Of a stretch of 64,000 nt of DNA, positions 17,898-26,289 are shown piece by piece. The stretch is from Tianweitania populi (lineage in GTDB: Bacteria; Pseudomonadota; Alphaproteobacteria; Rhizobiales; Rhizobiaceae), in the NCBI RefSeq assembly GCF_014652875.1, contig NZ_BMZQ01000002.1, positions 1,163,501 to 1,227,500 of the forward strand. Reading direction: 5' to 3'. Within the stretch, counting starts at the first letter, position 1. Every line of letters begins with the position of its first letter. The notes below the pieces were generated by a model. The model made no database searches. It was not told the origin of the DNA and saw only the letters and a program-made list of their open reading frames with translations. Position numbers and translations under genes: made by a program.

Positions 17898-19169
17898 GTG
17901 AATCACTTCGATTATCGCGACGGCGCGCTGTTCGCCGAAGACGTCGCCGTCGCCGAGATCGCGCAAGCGGTCGGCACGCCGTTCTATTGCTATTCCACCG
18001 CCACGCTGGAGCGGCATTACCGCGTTTTCGCCGAGGCCTTCCGCGATCTCGACGCGCTCGTTTGTTACGCCATGAAGGCAAACTCCAACCAGGCGGTGAT
18101 CGCGACCTTGGCACGGCTGGGTGCGGGTGCCGATGTCGTGTCGGAAGGTGAGCTGCGCCGAGCGCTTGCGGCCGGTATTCCGGCTGAGAAGATCGTGTTT
18201 TCCGGCGTCGGCAAGACGGCTGCTGAAATGGATTTTGCGCTGCAGGCCGGCATCCACTGCTTCAACGTGGAGTCCGAGCCGGAACTGGAGCTGCTGTCGC
18301 AGCGCGCCGTTGCGGCGGCTAAAACCGCCCGCGTGTCCTTGCGTATCAATCCAGATGTCGATGCGCGCACGCATAAGAAGATTTCGACCGGCAAGGCCGA
18401 GAATAAGTTCGGCATTCCGCGCCAGCGTGCGCGCGAGGTCTATGCCCGCGCGGCCGAGCTGCCGGGTCTCCTGATCGCCGGCATCGACATGCATATCGGC
18501 AGCCAGATCATCGATCTGGAACCGTTCGACGACGCCTTCCGCGTGCTGGCCGAACTGGTGGAACAGCTGCGCGCCGACGGTCATCAGATAAACCATGTCG
18601 ATCTCGGCGGCGGCCTCGGCATCCCTTATCGCCGCGACAACGAACCGCCGCCGCTGCCGGATGCCTATGCTGCCATCGTGCACAAGCATGTGAAGCCGCT
18701 CGGCCTCAAGGTCATCTTCGAGCCGGGCCGCCTGATCGTCGGCAATGCCGGCATCCTCGTGTCTTCCGTCATCTACCGCAAGGAAGGCGAGGCGAAGAAC
18801 TTCCTGATCGTCGATGCGGCGATGAATGACCTGATCCGCCCGACGCTCTACGACGCCTTCCACGACATTCGCCCGGTGCGTGAAGCCGAACCCGATGCGC
18901 GGCGCATCAAGGCCGACATTGTCGGACCCGTTTGCGAAACCGGCGATTATCTGGGGCAGGACCGCGATCTTCCGGTGATGGAGCCCGGCGATCTGATCGC
19001 CGTCGGCACCGCCGGCGCTTACGGCGCGGTGCAGGCCGGCACCTACAACACGCGGCTCCTCGTGCCGGAAGTGCTGGTGTCCGGCGACCAGTTCGCGGTA
19101 ATCCGCGAACGCCCGACTTATGAGGATCTCATCGGCCTCGATCGCGTGCCGGAGTGGCTGGGGTCCTGA
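17898..19169 (+). CDS. lysA: Diaminopimelate decarboxylase
   Basis: 423 residues from GTG 17898. It decarboxylates meso-diaminopimelate to lysine using PLP. The PLP lysine is K60 in VCYAMKANSN; the glycine-rich phosphate loop is HVDLGGGLGIPY; EPGR binds phosphate; VGPVCETGD supplies the active-site Cys from the partner subunit; and AGAYGAVQAGTYN is near the end. It follows the lipoprotein gene by 16 nt and is probably in the argH operon. Confidence 0.97.
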   Translation: MNHFDYRDGALFAEDVAVAEIAQAVGTPFYCYSTATLERHYRVFAEAFRDLDALVCYAMKANSNQAVIATLARLGAGADVVSEGELRRALAAGIPAEKIVFSGVGKTAAEMDFALQAGIHCFNVESEPELELLSQRAVAAAKTARVSLRINPDVDARTHKKISTGKAENKFGIPRQRAREVYARAAELPGLLIAGIDMHIGSQIIDLEPFDDAFRVLAELVEQLRADGHQINHVDLGGGLGIPYRRDNEPPPLPDAYAAIVHKHVKPLGLKVIFEPGRLIVGNAGILVSSVIYRKEGEAKNFLIVDAAMNDLIRPTLYDAFHDIRPVREAEPDARRIKADIVGPVCETGDYLGQDRDLPVMEPGDLIAVGTAGAYGAVQAGTYNTRLLVPEVLVSGDQFAVIRERPTYEDLIGLDRVPEWLGS

Positions 19170-19290
19170 GCCAGCCATCAGTCACATATTGGTGCGTGGC
19201 GCCGGCTTCGCCTCGCCTTCGCCGCATATGCTGCTATCGTGATCGGGACACGCGGCCGATCCTCTTCTCAGGTGGCCGCCGGAAGGACTG

Positions 19291-21921
19291 ATGGCGTCGA
19301 CACCCCTTAAGCAAGGTTCGGACAGGGCCATGCCGCAGCTTAGGCGTCGGCGTGGGCTGACGGCTGCCACGATGGTGGTGGAGCGCCTCTGGCCGCTTGT
19401 TCTGCCGATCCTGCTCGTTGTCGGCCTGTTTTTGGCGCTGTCCTGGTTCGGCCTGTTCCGCATGGTGCCGGATCTCGTGCGGATCGGCGCGCTGGTGGCT
19501 TTTGTCGTGGCTGCATTGGTCGCGCTTTATCCGCTGCGCTTCTTCCGCCAGCCGACCCGCGCTGAGATCGACCGTCGCATCGAGGCGTCGAACCAGCTTC
19601 TGCATGCGCCCGTGCGCACCCAGACCGACCAGCTGACCGGCTCTGACGATCCCTTCGCCAATGCGCTGTGGCGCGAGCATCAGCGGCGCATGGCGGCACA
19701 GCTCGGCACCTTGTCAGGCGATCTGCCGAACACGCGTGTGCCCGAGCGCGACCCCTGGGGCCTTCGCGCTGTGGTCGCGCTTCTGCTGGTCATCGCTTTC
19801 GCCTTTTCGGCCGGCCCTTATGGCGGGCAGCTGTTTGATGCGTTCCAAAGCCGACCCGGCGCCGAGCCCGTACCGCCGCGCATCGATGCCTGGGTCACGC
19901 CGCCCGCTTATACCGGCAAGGCGCCGATCTTCCTGACCGCCGATGCCAACCGCACGCAAACCGCCTTCACGGTGCCGGCCGGCAGCCAGGTTTCCGTGCG
20001 CGTCACAGGCGGCAGCGGCGAAGAAGCGCTGATCTACACCGATGTCGACGGCAAGACCCGCACGATCGAGCCCGGCGGCGAAGCCAAGGCTGCACCTGAC
20101 GCTGCCTCTGCGCCAGCCCCTGCTACTCCGCCCGAAACGGTGGGCACACTCCAGTTCATCGCCAAGCTGGTGACGGAAGGCGAACTTGTTTTAAGCCAAA
20201 GCGGCGACGATCTCGGCCGCTGGCAATTCGCGGTCACGCCAGACAATCCGCCGGTGATCCGCTTCTCGGAAGAACCGAAGCAGGCTGCCAATGGCAGTCT
20301 GGAGCTTTCCTACGAGCTTGAGGATGATTACGGCATCGCGTCCGCGCAGGCCGTCATCGCGCCTGCCGAACCGCCGGCAAAGACTGCGCATTCGCTTTAT
20401 GGCGCGCCGGAAATGCCGCTGTCCCTGCCGCGCCGTGGCGACAAGGCGCGCAAGACCGTTAGGGATCTGACCCAGCATCCCTGGGCCGGCACGGAGGTCG
20501 ATGTCACGCTCAAAGCCGTCGACGGCGCCAACCAGGAAGGCTTCTCGGAGCCGAAGCCGATGCGCCTGCCCGAGCGCCGCTTCACCAATCCGATCGCGCG
20601 CGCTTTGATCGAGCAGCGCCGCATCCTCGCCATGGACGCCGCCAATCGCCCGGCCGTTCTGGAATTGATGGACGCGATCACGCTGCGGCCGGAAGACACG
20701 TTCGAAGTTCTGTCGAACTATCTCGGCATCATGTCGGCCCGCACGCGCTTGCAGATGGCTAGGGATGACGACCAGCTGCGTGATGTCGTCGATTATCTCT
20801 GGGACATGGCGCTCACCATCGAGGACGGCGCGCTGTCTTCAGCTGAGAAGCGCTTGAAGCAGGCGCAGCAGGCCTTGAAGGATGCGCTGGAAAAGGGCGC
20901 CAGCGACGAGGAAATCGAGCAGCGCATGGCAGAGCTGCGCGAAGCCATGAACGAGTTCCTCAAGGAATTCGCCCAGCGCGCGCAGCCCAATCCGAACGCG
21001 ACCATGCCGTCCGACATGCAGGCGCTCAGCCAGCGCGATCTCGACCGCATGATGGACCAGATCGAGGATCTCGCGAAATCCGGCCAGAAAGATGCCGCAC
21101 AGCAGATGCTGTCGCAGCTCGAGCAGATGATGAACAATCTGCAGGCCGGCCGTCCCGGTCAGCAACAGCAGGGCGGGCAGCAGCAGAACGCGATGCGCCA
21201 GCAGATGGACAAGCTCGGCGAGATCATGCGCCGCCAGCAGGAAATGATGAACGAGACCTTCCGTCTCGACCAGATGCAGCGCGGGCAACAAGGTCAGCAG
21301 GGTCAGGAAGGCCAGGAGGGCCAACGCGGTCAGCAAGGCCAGCGCGGTCAACAGGGTCAAGGTGGTCAGCGCGGGCAGGGTGGCCAAGGTGGCCAGGGCC
21401 AGCCGATGTCGCCGCAGGATTATGCGGACGCCTTGCAACAGCTACAGGAAGGTCAGGCGCAGTTGCAACAGGAGTTGCAGCAGCTGCAGGAAAGCCTTCG
21501 CGGCATGGGCATGCAGCCCGGCGAAGGGTTTGGCCAGGCCGGCGAAGCCATGGGCCGTGCGGAAGGCGCGTTGGGTCAATCCGACGGCGAGCGCGCCACT
21601 GGCGAACAAGGCAGTGCGCTGGAAGCGCTGCGTCGCGGTGCGCAGGACATGATGCAGCAGATGCAGCAAGCGCAGCAGGGTGAGGGCGGGCAAGACGGCC
21701 AGGGACAGCCGGGCGGGCGTCAGCGCAGTGCCGATCGCGATCCGTTGGGCCGTCCGCGTGCCACCACCGGGCCGGACTTCGGCAATTCGGTCGAGGTACC
21801 GGATGTCATCGACGCCCAGCGCGCGCGCCAGATCCTCGACGAAATCCGCCGCCGGCTCGGCAATGCGCTCAGCCCGCAGCTCGAACGCGACTACCTCGAG
21901 CGCCTGCTCGATCTTCGCTAA
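19291..21921 (+). CDS. TIGR02302/DUF4175-family membrane protein
   Basis: 876 residues. Two transmembrane segments lie at the N-terminus (about residues 30–50 and 62–78), then a large periplasmic part. Residues about 530–820 are helical and extremely Gln/Gly/Met-rich (MMNNLQAGRPGQQQQGGQQQ and a long GQxGQ tract near 660–720), probably coiled coil and disordered. The last ~60 residues are conserved and end RDYLERLLDLR. The family is restricted to Alphaproteobacteria and usually follows lysA; its function is unknown. The final seven codons plus stop are repeated just downstream (see 21898). Confidence 0.88.
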   Translation: MASTPLKQGSDRAMPQLRRRRGLTAATMVVERLWPLVLPILLVVGLFLALSWFGLFRMVPDLVRIGALVAFVVAALVALYPLRFFRQPTRAEIDRRIEASNQLLHAPVRTQTDQLTGSDDPFANALWREHQRRMAAQLGTLSGDLPNTRVPERDPWGLRAVVALLLVIAFAFSAGPYGGQLFDAFQSRPGAEPVPPRIDAWVTPPAYTGKAPIFLTADANRTQTAFTVPAGSQVSVRVTGGSGEEALIYTDVDGKTRTIEPGGEAKAAPDAASAPAPATPPETVGTLQFIAKLVTEGELVLSQSGDDLGRWQFAVTPDNPPVIRFSEEPKQAANGSLELSYELEDDYGIASAQAVIAPAEPPAKTAHSLYGAPEMPLSLPRRGDKARKTVRDLTQHPWAGTEVDVTLKAVDGANQEGFSEPKPMRLPERRFTNPIARALIEQRRILAMDAANRPAVLELMDAITLRPEDTFEVLSNYLGIMSARTRLQMARDDDQLRDVVDYLWDMALTIEDGALSSAEKRLKQAQQALKDALEKGASDEEIEQRMAELREAMNEFLKEFAQRAQPNPNATMPSDMQALSQRDLDRMMDQIEDLAKSGQKDAAQQMLSQLEQMMNNLQAGRPGQQQQGGQQQNAMRQQMDKLGEIMRRQQEMMNETFRLDQMQRGQQGQQGQEGQEGQRGQQGQRGQQGQGGQRGQGGQGGQGQPMSPQDYADALQQLQEGQAQLQQELQQLQESLRGMGMQPGEGFGQAGEAMGRAEGALGQSDGERATGEQGSALEALRRGAQDMMQQMQQAQQGEGGQDGQGQPGGRQRSADRDPLGRPRATTGPDFGNSVEVPDVIDAQRARQILDEIRRRLGNALSPQLERDYLERLLDLR

Positions 21922-21950
21922 AAGACGAGCGCCTGCTCGACCTGCGTTAA
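21898..21950 (+). repeat. Tandem copy of the 3' end of the TIGR02302 gene
   Basis: Codons for ERLLDLR plus TAA occur at 21898–21921 as the true gene end and again at 21927–21950. The two 24-nt copies differ at three sites, all third codon positions (GAT/GAC, CTT/CTG, CGC/CGT). The downstream copy also provides the stop codon of the convergent gluQ gene (21947–21949). The copy is out of frame with the first, so it is not translated as part of that gene. Confidence 0.8.
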
Positions 21951-22831
21951 AGGCCGAGCATCGTCCTGATATCGTGTGGCGTGACACCAGCCGCGCGCAG
22001 ATCGGCAAGCGATGGACTGCCGGCGCTTTTTGACAGCTTGCGGCCCTCGTCATCCAGCACCAGTCGGTGATGATGGTAGGTCGGTTCGGGCAGTTCGAGC
22101 AGCACCTGCAACAAGCGGTGCACGGCGGTGGCATGGAACAGGTCGCGCCCGCGCACGACATGGGTGATGCCCTGCAGAGCATCGTCCACCACCACGGCCA
22201 GCGTGTAGCTCGCCGGAAACTCCTTTCGCGCTAGCACCACATCGCCCCACGCGGCGGGATCAGCCGCAACTTGCCCGGTTTCGCCGTCGGGACCGTTGCC
22301 CGTGTCCGTCCACGACAAAGCGCGGCCAATCCGCTCCCTCGCTGCCTGCATGTCGAGGCGCCAGGCGAACGGCTCACCAGTGTTCATGCGCGCCTGCCGT
22401 TCTGCCTCCGGCATTCGCCGCTCATCGCCCGGATAAAGCGGAACCCCATCGGGATCGCGTGGCCACGGCTCACCTGCTGCCTCGGCCTCCGCAATCATCC
22501 GCCGAACCTCACCGCGGCTGAGAAAGGCCGGATAGATCAGCCCCATTGCCTTCAGCTGCTCCAACGCGCGTCCGTAATCGGCAAAATGCTCGGACTGCCG
22601 CCGCACCGGCTCTTCCCACCGCAAGCCGAGCCAAAGGAGATCCTCATAAATGCCGGCCTCATTCTCCGGCGTGCAGCGGGTGAGGTCCGTGTTTTCAATG
22701 CGCAGCAGAAAGCGTCCGGCAACCTCCCGCGCCTCTTCTGCATTCAGGATCGCGGATAAGGCGTGGCCGAGATGCAGCCGTCCGGTCGGGCTTGGTGCAA
22801 AGCGGAAGGTGGGGCGGCTGGCAGGCGGCAT
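21947..22831 (-). CDS. gluQ: Glutamyl-Q tRNA(Asp) synthetase
   Basis: 294 residues. This shortened class I synthetase activates glutamate and attaches it to queuosine at the wobble position of tRNA-Asp. The HIGH-like motif is in FRFAPSPTGRLHLGHALSAI and the KMSKS-like motif is RKLSKS near residue 265. It lacks the anticodon-binding domain of full GluRS, matching the family length. Its start lies 45 nt from the divergent alkA start, and its stop falls within the duplicated TIGR02302 tail. Confidence 0.92.
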   Translation of the reverse strand: MPPASRPTFRFAPSPTGRLHLGHALSAILNAEEAREVAGRFLLRIENTDLTRCTPENEAGIYEDLLWLGLRWEEPVRRQSEHFADYGRALEQLKAMGLIYPAFLSRGEVRRMIAEAEAAGEPWPRDPDGVPLYPGDERRMPEAERQARMNTGEPFAWRLDMQAARERIGRALSWTDTGNGPDGETGQVAADPAAWGDVVLARKEFPASYTLAVVVDDALQGITHVVRGRDLFHATAVHRLLQVLLELPEPTYHHHRLVLDDEGRKLSKSAGSPSLADLRAAGVTPHDIRTMLGL

Positions 22832-22875
22832 GGCCGATTGCTAAGCTGCCTTGCCCGAGAAGAAAAGGCTGGCTG

Positions 22876-23520
22876 ATGCGCCACATCGAAACGCTGGAGC
22901 ATGTCACCGAGGATCTGGACGCCCTGGTTGCTGCCGATCCGCGTCTCGCGCCTGTTCGCTCGGCGGCCGGCGACATTCCGCTGCGGCTCGTACCACCCGG
23001 TTTTGCCAGCCTTGCCGGCATCATCACCTCGCAGCAGGTATCACGCGCCAGTGCCGATGCGATCTTTGCCCGCTTCCTGTCTTTGGTCGATCCGCTGACG
23101 CCTGAAATCCTGCTGGCAGCACCCGAAAGCGTGTTTCGCGAGGCCGGCCAGTCGCGCGCCAAGCAGCGAACCTTGCTCGCGCTGGCGCGGGCCTGTGTGG
23201 ACGGCCGCCTCCAGCTCGAAACGATGCGGGAGCGCCCGGCGGAAGCGGCGATTGCGGACCTGACCGCCGTGCCGGGCATCGGTCCATGGACGGCGGAAGT
23301 TTATCTGATGTTCTGCGCCGGCCATCCCGACATCTTTCCCGCGCATGATGTCGCGCTGCAAACGGCGGTCGGCCAGGCGCTGCACATCGAGCCGCGTCCA
23401 TCCGCCAAGGCGCTCGCAAGAATAGCCGACTCGTGGTCGCCCCATCGCTCCGTCGCGGCGCGATTGTTCTGGGCCTATTACGCGGTGATTCGTCGGCGGG
23501 ATGCGCTTCCTTTGGGGTGA
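22876..23520 (+). CDS. DNA-3-methyladenine glycosylase II (AlkA-like, HhH-GPD)
   Basis: 214 residues from ATG 22876; upstream in-frame starts overlap gluQ and are not supported. It removes alkylated purines from DNA. The helix-hairpin-helix is LTAVPGIGPWTAEVYLM, followed by the catalytic Asp in FPAHDVALQ. The N-terminal part holds IITSQQVSRASADAI, the fold's second signature. It lacks the N-terminal beta domain of E. coli AlkA (282 residues), as do many alphaproteobacterial members. Confidence 0.9.
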   Translation: MRHIETLEHVTEDLDALVAADPRLAPVRSAAGDIPLRLVPPGFASLAGIITSQQVSRASADAIFARFLSLVDPLTPEILLAAPESVFREAGQSRAKQRTLLALARACVDGRLQLETMRERPAEAAIADLTAVPGIGPWTAEVYLMFCAGHPDIFPAHDVALQTAVGQALHIEPRPSAKALARIADSWSPHRSVAARLFWAYYAVIRRRDALPLG

Positions 23521-23588
23521 AAACCGGAAGTTCCCGCCGGAAAACCGGCGAAAGCATCAGAATTTTTCCGGCTTTTCCCGGTTTTTTC
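23521..23588 (+). terminator. Nested double-stem terminator after the AlkA-like gene
   Basis: The outer arms AAAACCGG (23521–23528) and CCGGTTTT (23579–23586) enclose inner arms GCCGGAAAA (23537–23545) and TTTTCCGGC (23565–23573). The outer arm ends in a six-T run. The outer stem starts at the base after the stop codon. Confidence 0.75.
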
Positions 23589-23664
23589 CCGCTTCACAGC
23601 CCTGTCACATCGGGCTTACACTATCGTGGTCAATCGACAGCTTTTCCCAAAGGGAGGTGCGTTA

Positions 23665-24222
23665 GTGACGATCGCGGTTTCCCCAGACGGGTTGCCAGCG
23701 CTGGTGCTCAATGCCGATTATCGGCCTCTGAGCTATTACCCTCTCTCGCTCTGGTCTTGGCAGGATGCGATCAAGGCGGTGTTCCTCGATCGCGTGAACA
23801 TCGTTGCCGAATATGACCACGAAGTCTCCTCGCCATCCTTCTCGATGCGGCTGCCCAGCGTGGTGTGCCTGAAGAGCTATGTGAAGCCGTCGCGCCATCC
23901 GGCCTTTACGCGCTTCAACGTGTTCCTGCGCGATCGCTTCCAGTGCCAATATTGCGGCACGCATGACGATCTGACCTTCGATCACGTCATTCCGCGCAGG
24001 TGTGGCGGCACGACGACCTGGGAAAACATCGTCGCGGCCTGTTCGCCGTGCAACTTGAGGAAGGGCGGCATGATGGCGGCGGAGGCCAAGATGTTTCCGC
24101 AGCAAAAGCCGTTCGCACCAACCGTGCACGACCTTCACAACAACGGCCGGTTGTTTCCACCCAACTATCTGCACGAAAGCTGGATGGATTACCTCTACTG
24201 GGATGTCGAACTGGAGCCTTGA
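23665..24222 (+). CDS. HNH endonuclease family protein
   Basis: 185 residues from GTG 23665, chosen because GGGAGGTG (23652–23659) lies 5 nt upstream; an in-frame GTG at 23626 lacks a site. The C-terminal half has an HNH module with two zinc knuckles: CQYCG, then LTFDHVIPRRCGGTTTWENIVAAC and CSPCNLRKG. The N-terminal part (ALVLNADYRPLSYYPLSLWSW) is shared by a widespread chromosomal HNH family of Alphaproteobacteria and Cyanobacteria that is not part of a restriction cassette. The role is probably nucleic-acid cleavage; the substrate is unknown. Confidence 0.87.
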   Translation: MTIAVSPDGLPALVLNADYRPLSYYPLSLWSWQDAIKAVFLDRVNIVAEYDHEVSSPSFSMRLPSVVCLKSYVKPSRHPAFTRFNVFLRDRFQCQYCGTHDDLTFDHVIPRRCGGTTTWENIVAACSPCNLRKGGMMAAEAKMFPQQKPFAPTVHDLHNNGRLFPPNYLHESWMDYLYWDVELEP

Positions 24223-24229
24223 GCCGGCT

Positions 24230-24748
24230 TCAAGCGCGGCTGCGGGCAAACGCGCCGCGCAGCATGATGATGGCCAGGATCGCAGCGCAGATAGCCTGCC
24301 AGCCGGCGAAGGACAGGCCGAGTACCCGCAGGGCGGCCTTGTCGCAGGATGGCGGGATCACGGAATTCAGCGAATCGAGCACGCCGCCCGAAGTACCGGA
24401 TGTCGCATCCACGGCCACGCCGCAATCGGTCGGGCCGGCCCACCATCCCCATTCCACGCCGGAATGGTAGACGCCGAGATACAGCGCCCAGATCATCAAC
24501 AGCGCGCCGGCAAGGATCAGCAGCCGTGTCACCAGGGCCGGACCGCGCCGGAACGAGAGGATCACGGCCAGCGCCAGGATCGGCAGGCCGATATAATAAG
24601 GGATGCGCTGTTCGTAGCAGAGCTTGCAGGGGATGTAGCCCCCGATCACCTGGAAGCCGACGGCACTGCCGACCGTCACCGCCATGCCCACAAGACCCAC
24701 AACGGACAGCGTCTTCTGGGTATGTCCAACCGGATCGTTCAGCGCCAT
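24230..24748 (-). CDS. dsbB: Disulfide bond formation protein B
   Basis: 172 residues from ATG 24748 (AGGA upstream); another ATG lies two codons earlier. It is an inner-membrane protein that reoxidises DsbA and passes electrons to quinone. Four transmembrane segments are visible. The first periplasmic Cys pair is CKLC in GGYIPCKLCYEQRIPYY, and the second periplasmic loop contains PTDCG and PPSCDK as the other pair. It is convergent with the HNH gene, whose stop is 7 nt away. Confidence 0.88.
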   Translation of the reverse strand: MALNDPVGHTQKTLSVVGLVGMAVTVGSAVGFQVIGGYIPCKLCYEQRIPYYIGLPILALAVILSFRRGPALVTRLLILAGALLMIWALYLGVYHSGVEWGWWAGPTDCGVAVDATSGTSGGVLDSLNSVIPPSCDKAALRVLGLSFAGWQAICAAILAIIMLRGAFARSRA

Positions 24749-24990
24749 GATCATCCTGCCTGTTGGGCGGACTGACACAGCCGCCTGCTCGTTCGCACCC
24801 GATTAGGCGCAAAGTTCAAGCCCGGCAATGATCTGCCGCATGGACAGCGCGTCAACAATCATCACCGCTTGCAGGAGTCGGTGATTTTCTCGTGCTTGCA
24901 GGCTCCGGATGATCTGGCTTTTCTCAAAAAGCCGTCGTATAGGAACGCGGCCTTTCCCAAGCCGCTTGTCGCCTCGGGAATCTGCACCGT

Positions 24991-25075
24991 GCGGGTGTGG
25001 TGGAACTGGTAGACGCGCCGGACTCAAAATCCGGTTCCGCAAGGAGTGTCGGTTCGATTCCGACCACCCGCACCA
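24991..25075 (+). tRNA. tRNA-Leu (anticodon CAA)
   Basis: An 85-nt cloverleaf with encoded CCA. The acceptor stem GCGGGTG pairs with CACCCGC. The anticodon stem CCGGA/TCCGG encloses loop CTCAAAA, giving CAA at 25025–25027. A long variable arm, typical of class II tRNAs, follows, and the T-arm contains GGTTCGATTCC. A small hairpin (GGCTTTT/AAAAGCC, 24918–24935) lies upstream in the promoter region. Confidence 0.97.
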
Positions 25076-25263
25076 CTTTTCCTTCCGATCTTAGCAAGTA
25101 CCCGTTCGTCCCTCATGCGTAGGGTGCCTCGTTGTGCGAAAAACGGGCGCTTGAGCCATGATGCGGACGATTTGTCATCATCGTTGCACCGCCCTTCGCC
25201 TTTATAGGGTTGCCTGGAAGGTGAAGCTGCTGCTGCATAAGCGCGGTGGCGGGAGCCTTTGTG

Positions 25264-26289
25264 ATGACGGACTTCTTGAAGAGAATTGGCGGACGGATGC
25301 GGAATTTTGACAATGAGGCGCTTTATGGCCAGCCTGGCGAGCATGATCGTTTCCGCCGTTTGATCGAAGCAACGCGTGGCGGCGAGCCGGTGTTGACGGC
25401 GATCGCCCATCCTTGCAGCGCCGCCGCCATCAATGCCGCGGTGGAAGCCGTTGATGAAGGCCTGATCCTGCCGATCCTGGTTGGTCCGCGCGATCGCATC
25501 GAGGCCGCAGCGCAGGAAGCCGGGCGAGACGTGTCCGACTTTCCTCTGGTGGACGCGCTTCACAGCCACGATTCCGCAACCAAGGCGGTGGAACTGGTGC
25601 GCGCGGGCAAGGCCGGGCTGTTGATGAAGGGCTCGCTGCATACGGACGAACTGCTCGGCGCCGTGGTGCCCTCGGCCACCGGTTTGCGTACCGAGCGGCG
25701 CATCAGCCACGCCTATATCATGGATGTCGTGGGCTATCCGACGCCGCTGATCATCACCGATGCGGCCATCAATATCGAGCCGGATCTGGCGGTCAAAGCC
25801 GACATCATCCGCAACGCGATCGACCTTGCCCGCGTGCTCGGCATGGAGTTGCCTAAGGTCGCGATCCTGTCGGCCGTGGAGGTCGTGAACCCTGCCATGC
25901 GCTCGACGCTGGATGCGGCAGCCCTGTGCAAGATGGCCGATCGCGGCCAGATCGAAGGCGGATTGCTCGACGGACCGCTCGCCTTCGACAACGCGGTCAG
26001 CGAAGCGGCGGCGGCGGAAAAGGGCATCATCTCGCCGGTGGCGGGCCGTGCCGAAATCCTGGTCGTGCCCAACATCGAGGCAGGCAACATGCTGGCCAAG
26101 CAGTTGACCTTCCTTGGCAGCGCCGATGCGGCGGGCGTCGTGCTTGGCGCGCGTGTGCCGATCATCCTCACCAGCCGCGCCGATTCGCTGCGTACCCGGC
26201 TGGCATCCTGCGCGGTCGCCGTCCTGATGGCGCGCGCGGCCACCAAGGCTGCACCCGGTCCCTTCTTCCGGCCCACGGACAAGGCATGA
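25264..26289 (+). CDS. pta: Phosphate acetyltransferase (short Pta/Ptb family)
   Basis: 341 residues from ATG 25264 with GGGAG 9 nt upstream; a GTG at 25246 is possible. It interconverts acetyl-CoA and acetyl phosphate, though some family members prefer butyryl-CoA. Conserved stretches include PILVGPRDRIEAAA, GLLMKGSLHTDELL, MRSTLDAAALCKMADRGQI, PLAFDNAVS and LVVPNIEAGNMLAKQL. The stop overlaps the ackA start (ATGA), so acyl-phosphate production and use are coupled. The phosphoketolase gene often found beside pta–ackA in rhizobia is absent here. Confidence 0.9.
   Translation: MTDFLKRIGGRMRNFDNEALYGQPGEHDRFRRLIEATRGGEPVLTAIAHPCSAAAINAAVEAVDEGLILPILVGPRDRIEAAAQEAGRDVSDFPLVDALHSHDSATKAVELVRAGKAGLLMKGSLHTDELLGAVVPSATGLRTERRISHAYIMDVVGYPTPLIITDAAINIEPDLAVKADIIRNAIDLARVLGMELPKVAILSAVEVVNPAMRSTLDAAALCKMADRGQIEGGLLDGPLAFDNAVSEAAAAEKGIISPVAGRAEILVVPNIEAGNMLAKQLTFLGSADAAGVVLGARVPIILTSRADSLRTRLASCAVAVLMARAATKAAPGPFFRPTDKA

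Noticed and set aside
21290-21410. CRISPR-like or tandem DNA repeat (GGTCAGCAGGGTCAG-type)
   Set aside because: It is the in-frame coding sequence of the Gln/Gly tract in the TIGR02302 protein, not spaced repeats.
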